Assembly: GCA_947498845.1 (NCBI GenBank)
Contig: CANMLX010000035.1
Coordinates: 1 to 45,189 of the forward strand
Source: an uncultured Flavobacteriaceae bacterium
GTDB lineage: Bacteria > Bacteroidota > Bacteroidia > Flavobacteriales > Flavobacteriaceae
DNA length: 45,189 nucleotides
Direction of reading: 5' to 3'
Shown here piece by piece: positions 25,730 to 33,267 of the stretch. Within the stretch, counting starts at the first letter, position 1, and every line of letters starts with the position of its first letter. Under the pieces are notes generated by a model. It ran no database searches. It was not told the DNA's origin and saw nothing but the letters and a program-made list of their open reading frames with translations. Made by a program: the position numbers and the translations under genes.

Positions 25730-26308
25730 ATGTATAACAAAATTATAAAACTTATTTTAGCTGCAGGTATTATAGGATATGCCGTTTATCAATTTATTGA
25801 AGGTAATATAGGAAATGGTATCGCATTAATCTTATTAGCTGGAATTTTTATATTTCTATATTTTAAAAACGAATTTATTCTACTTGCTTTTTTGCAACTA
25901 CGTAAGCAAAACTTTGATGGCGCAAAAAAGTGGTTAACTAAAATTAAAACTCCCGAATCTGCTTTAGTAAAAAAGCAACAAGGCTACTATAATTATTTAC
26001 ATGGTATCATGGTCATGCAAGATAATATGAACGGTGCCGAAAAGTACTTTAAAAAAGCAATTAATTTAGGATTATCCATGGATCATGATTTAGCCATGGC
26101 AAAACTAAACTTGGCTGGTATTGCATTTTCTAAGCGTAGAAAACAAGAAGCTCAAAAATTATTAACCGAAGCACAAAAACTAGATAAGCACGGTATGCTT
26201 ACAGAGCAAATTAAAATGATGAAGCAAAACATGAAGCAAACTACAGGTCCAAATCAACATTATGGCGCCGGTGGTTCTTTAAGATCGCAGAAGAGACGCT
26301 CTAGGTAA
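25730..26308 (+). CDS. Small TPR-containing membrane protein
   Basis: A 192-aa protein with two N-terminal membrane helices (IIKLILAAGIIGYAVYQF and IGNGIALILLAGIFIFLYF), the pattern named DUF2892 in annotated flavobacterial homologues. One or two tetratricopeptide-like repeats follow: GYYNYLHGIMVMQDNMNGAE and MAKLNLAGIAFSKRRKQEAQ. The C-terminal tail is basic and Gly-rich. Function is unknown; TPR units suggest protein-protein contacts on the cytoplasmic side. The ATG at 25730 is chosen because the longer frame begins with TTG upstream of the likely transcription start. It is divergent from rpmH. Confidence 0.78.
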   Translation: MYNKIIKLILAAGIIGYAVYQFIEGNIGNGIALILLAGIFIFLYFKNEFILLAFLQLRKQNFDGAKKWLTKIKTPESALVKKQQGYYNYLHGIMVMQDNMNGAEKYFKKAINLGLSMDHDLAMAKLNLAGIAFSKRRKQEAQKLLTEAQKLDKHGMLTEQIKMMKQNMKQTTGPNQHYGAGGSLRSQKRRSR

Positions 26309-26336
26309 TTACATTTAGTAGTGACTAACTAAGAAA

Positions 26337-26386
26337 AACAATGCCTACAAATACTTTTTCTTATAATTTGTAGGCATTGTTTTTTT
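26337..26386 (+). terminator. Strong rho-independent terminator
   Basis: AACAATGCCTACAAAT (26337-26352) and its exact complement (26366-26381) form a 16-bp stem followed by a T-run. It ends the TPR gene. In the opposite direction it could stop transcripts leaving the accessory cluster that begins to the right. Confidence 0.92.
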
Positions 26387-26410
26387 GATATGCTATTGCT
26401 TGTTTCTATT

Positions 26411-26734
26411 TTAATTCGTTTTATTGTTTTTAATAGCTTTTAAGCGTTGTACATCCCAAATACCAGCGATAAGTATTAAAACACAAAGTAAGCCATATAA
26501 CATCTTTAAGATGGTTAAACTTATATTAGTATATAACCAGTAGAAAACACTGTTTGTTACTAAACCTGCTTTATATTGCAATATGTTCTGGTAAAATAGC
26601 CACCCAAAAACAAGCATGCACACCAATAACAATAAGCTCGTTTTTAAGCCTTTGTGTATGCTTTTTGAGTGCTTACCTTGATACATGTTGTTTTGTATGT
26701 AGTTATTTTGCTTACGCTTTTCTTTATAATTCAT
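26411..26734 (-). CDS. Small two-helix membrane protein, unknown
   Basis: A 107-aa product with a hydrophilic basic N-terminus (MNYKEKRKQNN, HSKSIHKG) and two membrane helices (TSLLLLVCMLVFGWLFY and LTILKMLYGLLCVLILIAGIW). No family recognised. It starts 3 nt after the stop codon of the next gene upstream (26738-27445), so the two are almost certainly co-transcribed and may act together in the membrane. Confidence 0.55.
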   Translation of the reverse strand: MNYKEKRKQNNYIQNNMYQGKHSKSIHKGLKTSLLLLVCMLVFGWLFYQNILQYKAGLVTNSVFYWLYTNISLTILKMLYGLLCVLILIAGIWDVQRLKAIKNNKTN

Positions 26735-26737
26735 GAT

Positions 26738-27445
26738 CTATTTTTTTTGATAACTCCATATATAAGCGTAATTCAATCCCATATTATTTTTTTCATGGTA
26801 TTCTGTAACACGTTTCTTTTTTTGAAATTCACTTTTTTTGATTTTATAAATAGGCCCATCATATCCAGTGGCTGGCGCTTTTGAATCGTTTATTTCTTCA
26901 AGAAGCACTTTGTCTTTATGAAATTGAATTACAATAGTATCTCCTTCTACCCTTCTAATTACGGCCCATTTATTTCCGTTGTCTTGAGTTTTAGTATAGT
27001 CTTCTCTTACGGTATGAGATATTAGAAGTTTATTATTTGCACTGGGGTTATCTATAATTTGCTGTATGGAATTATTTTTGGCGTATAAACTATAAATGGC
27101 AATGCTTATAGCAATAAAAGCTATAGCTAAAAACCCAAGTAATAATTTAAAGGCAAGGCTCCATTTTGCATAAGGTTTTTCAATAGGTGCTTCTGTTTTT
27201 AAATGCTCAAAAGCGTTTTCTATTTCTGTTGTCCATTTTACATTAGGTAAGTCTGTATAACAACTAGAACAGTATGCCGTACCCGATAATTTTTTTGTAA
27301 CCTTATAAATAAGACCTGTATCTATATGTTTTTGATAAACAGTAATCTCAACATTATCTTTAACATCACAATTAGGACACCTTATGTTTTTAGGGGCTGC
27401 TTTATAAATAGGTTCGAAAGTTTCTTTTACTTGAATAATGATCAT
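26738..27445 (-). CDS. Zinc-ribbon membrane protein, unknown
   Basis: A 235-aa protein. The cytoplasmic N-terminal domain has two CxxC knuckles (CPNC at about residue 23 and CSSC at about residue 59), consistent with a zinc ribbon. A single membrane helix follows (FKLLLGFLAIAFIAISIAIY). The rest is an outside domain of about 110 aa with a beta-rich segment (WAVIRRVEGDTIVIQF, GPIYKIKKSEFQ). No family recognised. It is paired with the two-helix membrane protein gene at a 3-nt gap. It lies at the promoter-distal end of the accessory block. Confidence 0.6.
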   Translation of the reverse strand: MIIIQVKETFEPIYKAAPKNIRCPNCDVKDNVEITVYQKHIDTGLIYKVTKKLSGTAYCSSCYTDLPNVKWTTEIENAFEHLKTEAPIEKPYAKWSLAFKLLLGFLAIAFIAISIAIYSLYAKNNSIQQIIDNPSANNKLLISHTVREDYTKTQDNGNKWAVIRRVEGDTIVIQFHKDKVLLEEINDSKAPATGYDGPIYKIKKSEFQKKKRVTEYHEKNNMGLNYAYIWSYQKK

Positions 27446-27689
27446 AATTGCTTTCTTTTATTTTTAATTTTTAAATCTTATAATTATAACCCTGTATGGT
27501 AGTATTGGATTTATTAAGTAATCTTGTAATAGAGGTTAAATAAATCGTTTTGAATACTCAGTGTTTTAAAAAAAATGTTTTTCAAATTGGTATATAGTTC
27601 AATATTAAGTAAATCATTATTTAAACCAAAAAAACACAGGTTTCAACTTATAAATTGGGGCTTCTTTTATGTGCAGTTTTAATGTTTCT

Positions 27690-28151
27690 TTATTTATATC
27701 CTTGGGGCAATTCAATTATTTCGAGGAATTTTAATGCATTTTCAATAACAAGTGGTTTTTCATTTTCCTTTGGCTTCCATTGCCTTTCGATAAAATAAGC
27801 TATTAACTTGACTATAACTGCAGGTCTGTTTAAATTTATGGAAATAGTTTTTTGTTGTTCTATAGGATACGGTTCATTGTTAGGAAGTGCAGGTTTATAG
27901 GTATATAGCCAAATTACTCCAGTATCTGGATATCCTACACACCATTTTTCTTTTTTTAGGTCTTTTTTTAGTACTAAATTATCTTCTTCTCTAAATGATA
28001 ACCTAAGCGGGGATTTTTTGTATCCTTCTAGATAAACGACCACCTTTTCTACACATTTAGAATATGTAAAATTCTCTAAATGAGAATGATTAACTCTCCA
28101 TAAATAAGTCTCATTAGCTATTTTTATTTTTCTTAATTTATTTTTAGACAT
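27690..28151 (-). CDS. Hypothetical protein, possible immunity-type
   Basis: A 153-aa cytoplasmic protein with no signal peptide or membrane segment. It is rich in beta strands with a Trp/Tyr-rich middle (KKEKWCVGYPDTGVIWLYTYK). The C-terminal part (NLNRPAVIVKLIAYFIERQW...KPLVIENALKFL, key residues P, W, K, N) resembles the ending seen in many small proteins encoded beside polymorphic toxins. I cannot name a family. It stands 55 nt from the next gene upstream and 244 nt from the next downstream, where nothing else was seen. Confidence 0.5.
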   Translation of the reverse strand: MSKNKLRKIKIANETYLWRVNHSHLENFTYSKCVEKVVVYLEGYKKSPLRLSFREEDNLVLKKDLKKEKWCVGYPDTGVIWLYTYKPALPNNEPYPIEQQKTISINLNRPAVIVKLIAYFIERQWKPKENEKPLVIENALKFLEIIELPQGYK

Positions 28152-28206
28152 TTTTTAACGTTCTAAATAGCTTGTAAAGTAGGAGTTCTAAACCTTCATT
28201 GTAATT

Positions 28207-28689
28207 TTAATGAATAACATTAGCAAAATAAATTACTAATGATTTATTTTCCCCATGTCTTAAGAGATCTCTATAATACGTTCCATCTTTAGAATCTGCC
28301 AAAACTTCTACAATATCATTTCCCCAATCTTTGCTATAATTTTGAATTTGTAAACGAATCGTTTCTAATAATTTCTCAAAACAAACTTTGTTATATGAGC
28401 TATGAGATTTCCTCAAGAAATCAGCATCTCCATATTGTATTACATGTGCTTTTAACCAATTAAAATTTTCAATGAGTCGTTTTTCAATATTTTCAACCTT
28501 TACAACCTCTATATTGTAAAATTCTTCTGAGTAATTAGCGACCACATTATCTAAATCTATTCTTTCCTTGGGATTTATTTTTATATCAATTACTGCGGGA
28601 TTAAACCCTCCTAATATTTGAAAAAATTGATTAAGCAGTTCAACTGAATTTTTAAGAATGGTCTTTTTAATAATCAATTCTTCACTCAT
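28207..28689 (-). CDS. Hypothetical protein
   Basis: A 160-aa soluble, mostly helical protein with no recognisable family. Visible features are a hydrophobic N-terminal helix region (NSVELLNQFFQILGGFNPAV) and a C-terminal segment with conserved-looking charged and aromatic residues (DGTYYRDLLRHGENKSL). It is the middle gene of a leftward run, 20 nt from the upstream zinc-ribbon gene, which suggests co-transcription. Confidence 0.5.
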   Translation of the reverse strand: MSEELIIKKTILKNSVELLNQFFQILGGFNPAVIDIKINPKERIDLDNVVANYSEEFYNIEVVKVENIEKRLIENFNWLKAHVIQYGDADFLRKSHSSYNKVCFEKLLETIRLQIQNYSKDWGNDIVEVLADSKDGTYYRDLLRHGENKSLVIYFANVIH

Positions 28690-28709
28690 TTAGGTATTTT
28701 TATATCGTT

Positions 28710-29207
28710 TTAAGTTAACTGCGGATAAACGATTTCTTTTATATAGTCGCTTATTGAGCTTTCTGTTAACTTTTGTTTTCTCTTGTTTAGTTCATTAATT
28801 ACTCTATCTCTTAATTGTTTACTCTTTTTTAGGTTACTTTCAATTGTATTATCATAAACAATAATGCAAAGTGCTTCGAATAACACATTTTTTTTAATGT
28901 CAAGAATTTTAACGGTATCTAATGTTTGTAAAATGATATCTAAGTATGGTTCATCTGCTAAAAATAGTTCTTCATCTTGTGGCATTAAAAATAGATTTTG
29001 ATGTAATGACCATTCTTTAAGTAATTCAAAATCTAAAGGAACTACTTTTTTGTAACTAATAGCGAATTTTATATTAGAACATTTTGGGCATTTTATCTTA
29101 AGTATTTTGTCATGATTAGCTGCTAAACTTTCCGTTTTTTGGGATATACTAACTTCTTGTTCATTTTTACATTTTAAACATGTTATTATGACTATTTTTT
29201 CTTTCAT
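28710..29207 (-). CDS. Zinc-ribbon hypothetical protein
   Basis: A 165-aa protein. Its first 55 residues form a zinc ribbon: CLKC (residues 10-13) and CPKC (about 39-42). The remaining part is helical and acidic (DEELFLADEPYLDIILQTLD), ending in a basic Lys-rich helix (LNKRKQKLTESSI). No family assigned. Zinc ribbons occur in three proteins of this block, so metal-binding small proteins are a shared theme. Confidence 0.55.
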   Translation of the reverse strand: MKEKIVIITCLKCKNEQEVSISQKTESLAANHDKILKIKCPKCSNIKFAISYKKVVPLDFELLKEWSLHQNLFLMPQDEELFLADEPYLDIILQTLDTVKILDIKKNVLFEALCIIVYDNTIESNLKKSKQLRDRVINELNKRKQKLTESSISDYIKEIVYPQLT

Positions 29208-29231
29208 AATAAATAGATTAATAAGTTATAT

Positions 29232-29312
29232 TTAACCTTCTTTTTTTAGTTTTTCTATCATATCATTCCAAATATCATTCGGAAATTTATAGTCATTTAA
29301 ATTTCTGTTTTT
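29232..29312 (-). pseudogene. Possible remnant of a gene 3' end
   Basis: In the 119-nt gap between two genes the minus strand encodes 26 in-frame residues before a stop. The last 19 are YKFPNDIWNDMIEKLKKEG, which look like a genuine protein C-terminus. An in-frame stop lies directly upstream and no start codon fits. It may be the leftover tail of a deleted gene. Evidence is compositional only. Confidence 0.3.
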
Positions 29313-29326
29313 TTAGTAAAAAGTGA

Positions 29327-29890
29327 TTATATAGTATTCGTTATTACTTTAATTTTATGCTGAATATCAGCAATTTTTTCACCCCAATATACTTGTGCTT
29401 TATTGGCATCGTATTCTGGTTTGTTTTTTGTTCCTTTTTTTATTTTTTTAGGAATTTGGTACAGAAATTCTCTATTTTGATATTTGTCTTTGGCAATCTT
29501 ACTTTGAGTTTCTGGGTCTTCTTTTCTTCTTGCCCAAAAGTGCTGGTGTTTTATATAAACATCTTTAATTCTCAAAAAATACGCAATCAATTCCTCTTTA
29601 TCTTTTGGTATATATCCTGGACCTGTACATCCGCAAGAATGGAATGTTATGTCTACTTCATAAAGCATCTCTATGTGTTTCCATGCTTTCACATCTTTTT
29701 TCTTGGGAGATTCAAAGTCTAGTCCCATATCTGCCATTACACTGTCGCATTCCGGGCATTTGGCAGGAGTTTCACTAATATTCTTGTTGTAACCACTAAG
29801 AATATCCCTTAAAAGCTTTCTTTTAAAGGTTTTTCTACAAGTAAAACAAGCCAAATGGGGTTTGTATATTGTCATTCCGTATCGGCACAT
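29327..29890 (-). CDS. Cys-rich zinc-binding protein, conserved unknown
   Basis: A 187-aa protein resembling a family I recall from several Bacteroidota, beginning MCRYGMTIYKPHLACFTCRK. Cysteine pairs ACFTCRK (near 15-18) and KCPECDSVMADMG (near 44-47) form a probable zinc ribbon, and a third cluster HSCGCTGPGYIP lies near residue 84. The C-terminal third is Lys-rich. Function is unknown. It lies within the accessory block, 22 nt from the gene upstream. Confidence 0.6.
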   Translation of the reverse strand: MCRYGMTIYKPHLACFTCRKTFKRKLLRDILSGYNKNISETPAKCPECDSVMADMGLDFESPKKKDVKAWKHIEMLYEVDITFHSCGCTGPGYIPKDKEELIAYFLRIKDVYIKHQHFWARRKEDPETQSKIAKDKYQNREFLYQIPKKIKKGTKNKPEYDANKAQVYWGEKIADIQHKIKVITNTI

Positions 29891-29912
29891 TGTATTTTCT
29901 TATTTCGTTTAT

Positions 29913-30494
29913 TTATATTCTCACTTCCTTTTCAAAAAAGGTTACATCGTCTTGTATGTTTTTTAATTTTATAGATTCATAAAAGATAATATACTCATTT
30001 CTTGTTCTAAATTTTGCATTTGGGTTATTTTGATAATTAGCTATCGTTGATAAAATTTCACTATTAACTATCTGGTTTGTTGGCTGTGTTCTGAGGAATT
30101 CTTTAGTTTTTTCTATTTCAATACCAAAGATTAACTCTATATCAATAACAGCTTGATGGTCACTGCCGGCTCCAAACTTAGCATCGTATAAATTATACAC
30201 ATCATTTATTTCCATGTGTTTATATAACATGAAAGATGCAATATCTAGCAGATATATTGGCAAGTCAACTTCAAAACCTTTTAGCTCTTCTTTTAGTATC
30301 CATTTTAGTAATGGCCTATCTGTTTTGCTATAGTTGTTATACAATTCAAAAACCAAATCTTTTCTGTTCCAATAATTACGATCAAAAGCTTCTCCATACC
30401 CAGTCTTTCCATTATGTATAAACTTGTAATGTTCTAGAGTTTTTTCATTTTTATTTTTCTTAAATCCATTTATTATATTTCTTAGGGTGTCCAT
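29913..30494 (-). CDS. Hypothetical protein
   Basis: A 193-aa soluble protein with no signal sequence. It is aromatic-rich with an early KTGYGEAFDRNYWNRKDLVF segment and a mid-region FGAGSDHQAVIDIELIFG. The rest is helical. No family recognised. The size, strand and tight spacing (8 nt from the gene upstream) match the neighbouring genes, so it is part of the same transcription unit. The composition recalls immunity proteins of contact-dependent toxin systems, but that is only an impression. Confidence 0.5.
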   Translation of the reverse strand: MDTLRNIINGFKKNKNEKTLEHYKFIHNGKTGYGEAFDRNYWNRKDLVFELYNNYSKTDRPLLKWILKEELKGFEVDLPIYLLDIASFMLYKHMEINDVYNLYDAKFGAGSDHQAVIDIELIFGIEIEKTKEFLRTQPTNQIVNSEILSTIANYQNNPNAKFRTRNEYIIFYESIKLKNIQDDVTFFEKEVRI

Positions 30495-30502
30495 TCTGTA
30501 AT

Positions 30503-30889
30503 TTATTGTTCTTTTCTATTATCTATTTTTTTCTTAATCTCAATAGCTTTATCAGACTCAAAAAATGAACATAAATGTTTAAATGTATCATTTAAATAGT
30601 ATTCTATTTCAATATCCATTTTTTTTAGCTCTTGAGTTATTGTAAATTTTTTTATTGCTTTGAGAATGATTTTCTCTTCCTTAGATTTTAAATCGATAAT
30701 TTTTTCATTGAAATATATTCTACCAGGTAACATTTCTGGTTTAATATAATCAAGAATCGAATATTGGGTAAAGCACAAATCAAATTCTTTATGTTGTTTT
30801 GTTTGACATTTAAATAATAAACTTCCCCCATCTGCAACTGCTAAAAAATTTGTTATTACGATGCCTTGTTTTAATTCTTGTATTTTCAT
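30503..30889 (-). CDS. Hypothetical protein
   Basis: A 128-aa soluble protein. The first half is beta-strand rich (GIVITNFLAVADGGSLLFKC, EFDLCFTQYSILDYI). The second half is helical and Lys-rich (EEKIILKAIKKFTITQELKK). No family recognised. It ends 8 nt before the next gene in the leftward run. Confidence 0.5.
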   Translation of the reverse strand: MKIQELKQGIVITNFLAVADGGSLLFKCQTKQHKEFDLCFTQYSILDYIKPEMLPGRIYFNEKIIDLKSKEEKIILKAIKKFTITQELKKMDIEIEYYLNDTFKHLCSFFESDKAIEIKKKIDNRKEQ

Positions 30890-30930
30890 TTTGAGATTTA
30901 CAAACTTTAAAAAATCAATTATGCGTTATT

Positions 30931-31398
30931 TTATACTTTCTCTAATTTAACAATCAGTGCTGTTAAGCATTTTTTAAATGCTGTTTGGTTTACAATTAGA
31001 AATTTTCCTTGCTCTGGTTTAAAATCGGTTACAGTGTTGTAAAAATAAATTGGATTCATTGGGTTTATGCTATGCCCTTCTTGCATAGAGTATCCATAAG
31101 TTAATTTTAAGCTGTTATTTTTTTCTACTTTTAAGCACCCTGTATATTGATCAGAAAAATCGATAGGTAAATAAATAACAGTTCCATTGGGCATTTCTGT
31201 TAGTTTTTTATTCCAAAATGAGACAAGTTCTACTACTGCATTTTTGACTTGATACGGTTGTTTTTTAGACTCCATAGCTAATACAAAATAATAGGTATCC
31301 AAGCTTTTCTGAATCCCTAATTTAGGAATTTCAAATAATAAATCTTCGTGACTTCCTTTACTATTTTTTAGTATTTGAATGTTTATAATGTTGCCCAT
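30931..31398 (-). CDS. Hypothetical protein
   Basis: A 155-aa soluble alpha/beta protein. Identifiable features are a middle segment NGTVIYLPIDFSDQYTGCLK and a C-terminal FLIVNQTAFKKCLTALIV. No family recognised. The pattern (short, acidic to neutral, no export signal) fits an intracellular binding or immunity protein. It lies 23 nt from the upstream gene. Confidence 0.5.
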   Translation of the reverse strand: MGNIINIQILKNSKGSHEDLLFEIPKLGIQKSLDTYYFVLAMESKKQPYQVKNAVVELVSFWNKKLTEMPNGTVIYLPIDFSDQYTGCLKVEKNNSLKLTYGYSMQEGHSINPMNPIYFYNTVTDFKPEQGKFLIVNQTAFKKCLTALIVKLEKV

Positions 31399-31421
31399 CT
31401 TTAAATAGTCTTGATCTATTT

Positions 31422-31853
31422 TTAAAATATTTTTAATCGTAGTTTCTCACAAAGTTTTTCATAACCTATATTTTTAAAAACACGATTCCATTCTGCCTTT
31501 ATATCGTCTATATTTTTAGTTTTCTTAGTTTTTAATACTTCTAATTTTTCTTTAGCATTTATATTTTTATCTATTATGGAAACTAACGCTTCATGATTAA
31601 ATTCTTTATGCTTTTTTCTAAAAGTAATGAGTTTTGAAAGTGTTTGCAGATTAGAAACTCCAAAGCTAATTTGACTTGATAATTCGTGTGTTACTAGTAG
31701 TGTTAGGTTTTCAAACTCGGTGACGTATTTATTTTGAGTATCAAACTCATCACCTTCATAGTCTCTATACAGTTCTGCATATTTATTTTCGAGTATATTT
31801 AACTGCTCTTTAATAGCTTTAATTTCTGTGATAAATTGTTCGATTTTAGTCAT
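31422..31853 (-). CDS. Helical hypothetical protein
   Basis: A 143-aa protein predicted by eye to be all-helical. The N-terminal helix (EIKAIKEQLNILENKYAELY) has a coiled-coil heptad pattern. The C-terminal part is rich in Lys and Glu (EKLEVLKTKKTKNIDDIK). No family recognised. It lies 25 nt from the small membrane protein gene upstream. Confidence 0.5.
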   Translation of the reverse strand: MTKIEQFITEIKAIKEQLNILENKYAELYRDYEGDEFDTQNKYVTEFENLTLLVTHELSSQISFGVSNLQTLSKLITFRKKHKEFNHEALVSIIDKNINAKEKLEVLKTKKTKNIDDIKAEWNRVFKNIGYEKLCEKLRLKIF

Positions 31854-31878
31854 TTTTAGTAAGTATATAGGTCTAAAT

Positions 31879-32076
31879 TCATTCTTTACTTTCTTTAGCT
31901 ATAAGTAGCGCCATTGCAATAACAATCATGGTTATTGTAAAAGCAATAAAAACGGTTGTATTTGCAAAAACTGCAATGCAACCATACCCTATAAAACCTG
32001 TTATTACTACAATGGGAATAAGAACATTTTTAAGTATTTTTTTTCGTCTTCGTTTTTTTTGTTTACCATTTATCAT
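31879..32076 (-). CDS. Small two-helix membrane protein, paralogue of its neighbour
   Basis: A 65-aa protein: a basic start (MINGKQKKRRRKK) then two membrane helices (VLIPIVVITGFIGYGCIAVF and FIAFTITMIVIAMALLIA). It shares size, basic N-terminus and the GF-x3-GC pattern in helix 1 with the product of the next gene upstream, so the two look like a tandem duplication. Their reading frames overlap by 14 nt. Function is unknown. Confidence 0.6.
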   Translation of the reverse strand: MINGKQKKRRRKKILKNVLIPIVVITGFIGYGCIAVFANTTVFIAFTITMIVIAMALLIAKESKE

Positions 32077-32248
32077 GCACTTGATTTTGTAGTATTGCTA
32101 CTGTAATTATCCCTATTAATATCACGAAACCCCCTAGTATATTTTGAACAAAAAGTAGACAACCAAACATAACAAAACCAATTATAACAAGAGTAATAGA
32201 GAGTAAGCGACACCCATTTTTTTTTAGCTTCTTTAGTTTCTTATTCAT
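32063..32248 (-). CDS. Small two-helix membrane protein
   Basis: A 61-aa protein with a Lys-rich start (MNKKLKKLKKNG) and two membrane helices (LLSITLVIIGFVMFGCLLF and GGFVILIGIITVAILQ). It is a probable paralogue of the following gene, which begins 14 nt inside its 3' end. Small paired membrane proteins can be immunity proteins against pore-forming toxins or holin-like proteins; nothing here decides between these. Confidence 0.6.
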   Translation of the reverse strand: MNKKLKKLKKNGCRLLSITLVIIGFVMFGCLLFVQNILGGFVILIGIITVAILQNQVHDKW

Positions 32249-32277
32249 TGTAAAATCGGTTTTTCATAAAAACAGCA

Positions 32278-32772
32278 TTACTTATCCAAGACATTATTAT
32301 TCAGATATTCTACAAATTGAGCTTGATATGCTATGCTATCAAATTTTAACATTTTAATAGTGTTTATTTTCCTGTCTTCGATATCTAATACGTCTTCAAA
32401 AGAATCATCTTCATATCTTATATCCTTCCAAATTATTACATCTTCTTTTTTTTCTAATAAAAATGAAATAACACCACAATAATCACTTCCGCAATGGCAT
32501 CTATAAAGAGGTATTCGGTTGGTTCCAAATTGATTTTCCGGTTCTTTATACCCTAAGAATACAGAAACTTTAGTGTCTATAATTTCTTTTGTATTATGGT
32601 ATGGAAATTTTATTTTATCTACATAAAATATATCTAAATCAAAACTAGAGTACATCATATCAAACCGATCAATATTGAGTAGTTGAGACAACTGTTTACC
32701 ATCAACAAAAAAATCAAACCAAATTACATTTTCTTTGGTTTTCACTTGTTTTATTTTAAGTTGATTTTTCAA
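32278..32772 (-). CDS. Hypothetical protein with CxCGxxxCG motif
   Basis: A 164-aa soluble protein. The segment LYRCHCGSDYCGVISF near residue 92, followed by VIIWKDI and a final FDSIAYQAQF, resembles a widespread family of small proteins with a C-CG-GC motif, a WxDF-like strand and an FDxxxY ending. These are, as I recall, sometimes encoded beside toxin loci. The start is uncertain: the frame opens on TTG at 32772 and no upstream ATG is available. It is the first gene of the leftward accessory run, 31 nt from repeat copy F2. Confidence 0.55.
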   Translation of the reverse strand: MKNQLKIKQVKTKENVIWFDFFVDGKQLSQLLNIDRFDMMYSSFDLDIFYVDKIKFPYHNTKEIIDTKVSVFLGYKEPENQFGTNRIPLYRCHCGSDYCGVISFLLEKKEDVIIWKDIRYEDDSFEDVLDIEDRKINTIKMLKFDSIAYQAQFVEYLNNNVLDK

Positions 32773-32803
32773 TTTGAAATTATTTGATAATAGTGATGTG
32801 TAA

Positions 32804-32964
32804 TACCAATTCTTAAATGAATATACTGTAAAGAAAAATGATGAATTTTGGAATTATACGAGACAAAAAAAATAAGCATAGCCATAGTTACGGTTCTTTT
32901 TTATGTTGAAGATAGAATTTCAAAAGACACTTTTTAACTCAGTAAATTCATTTGGGAATTGGTA
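32804..32964. repeat. Family F palindromic element, copy 2
   Basis: A 161-bp non-coding element bounded by TACCAATTCTTAAATGAAT (32804-32822) and ATTCATTTGGGAATTGGTA (32946-32964), matching at 17 of 19 positions as inverted repeats. Its core contains AAGCATAGCC (32874-32883), followed by ATAGTTACGG, a weakened form of the CATAGC hairpin of copy 1. It borders the promoter end of the accessory cluster. Confidence 0.85.
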
Positions 32965-33072
32965 TAACTACTCAAAAATAGCTAAAAATCAAATCAATAA
33001 CGGTTCAAGTTATAGAATGAACCTATAAAATGGACTAAAAACGCTTAAATATTAAGGCGTGTATTTTTATTT

Positions 33073-33253
33073 TTAAACCCGCTTTATGCGTTGGAAGGTC
33101 GTTATGAGGCTGTGATATTCAATAAACACTGGTGTTTTCTTAATCTTGGCATAGTCCCGCACATGCGGGAGTGAGATTAAAAAATAAAGTTTACGACAGT
33201 GTTTGCAGGAGATTGCAGGCGTAATAGACTTTCTAATGCATAAAACGGGTTAA
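33073..33253. repeat. Family A palindromic element, copy 2
   Basis: A 181-bp imperfect palindrome from TTAAACCCGCTTTATGC to GCATAAAACGGGTTAA. Its arms are identical over more than 50 bp to those of the copy at 36387 (for example GGTCGTTATGAGGCTGTG and GCAGGAGATTGCAGGCG). The central hairpin is TCCCGC-acat-GCGGGA (33155-33170), unlike the other copy. It begins 14 nt past the stop of the leftward AraC-type regulator gene and could serve as its terminator. Confidence 0.88.
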
Positions 33254-33267
33254 ATAAAGGAAAACAA

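Noticed and set aside
27446..27689. Small RNA or extra gene in the 244-nt gap within the accessory block.
   Set aside because: No stable hairpin with T-run, no convincing short coding frame and no promoter match; it is plain A+T-rich sequence.
26411..32772. Prophage or integrative element.
   Set aside because: No integrase, terminase, capsid, relaxase or att-type direct repeats; all that is seen are small unknown genes in one orientation.
33073..33253. Family A ends (TTAACCCG and GGGTTAAAT) look a little like integron attC core sites.
   Set aside because: Only one copy fits GTTRRRY, the copies are not between successive co-oriented cassettes, the accessory genes have none between them, and no integrase is visible.
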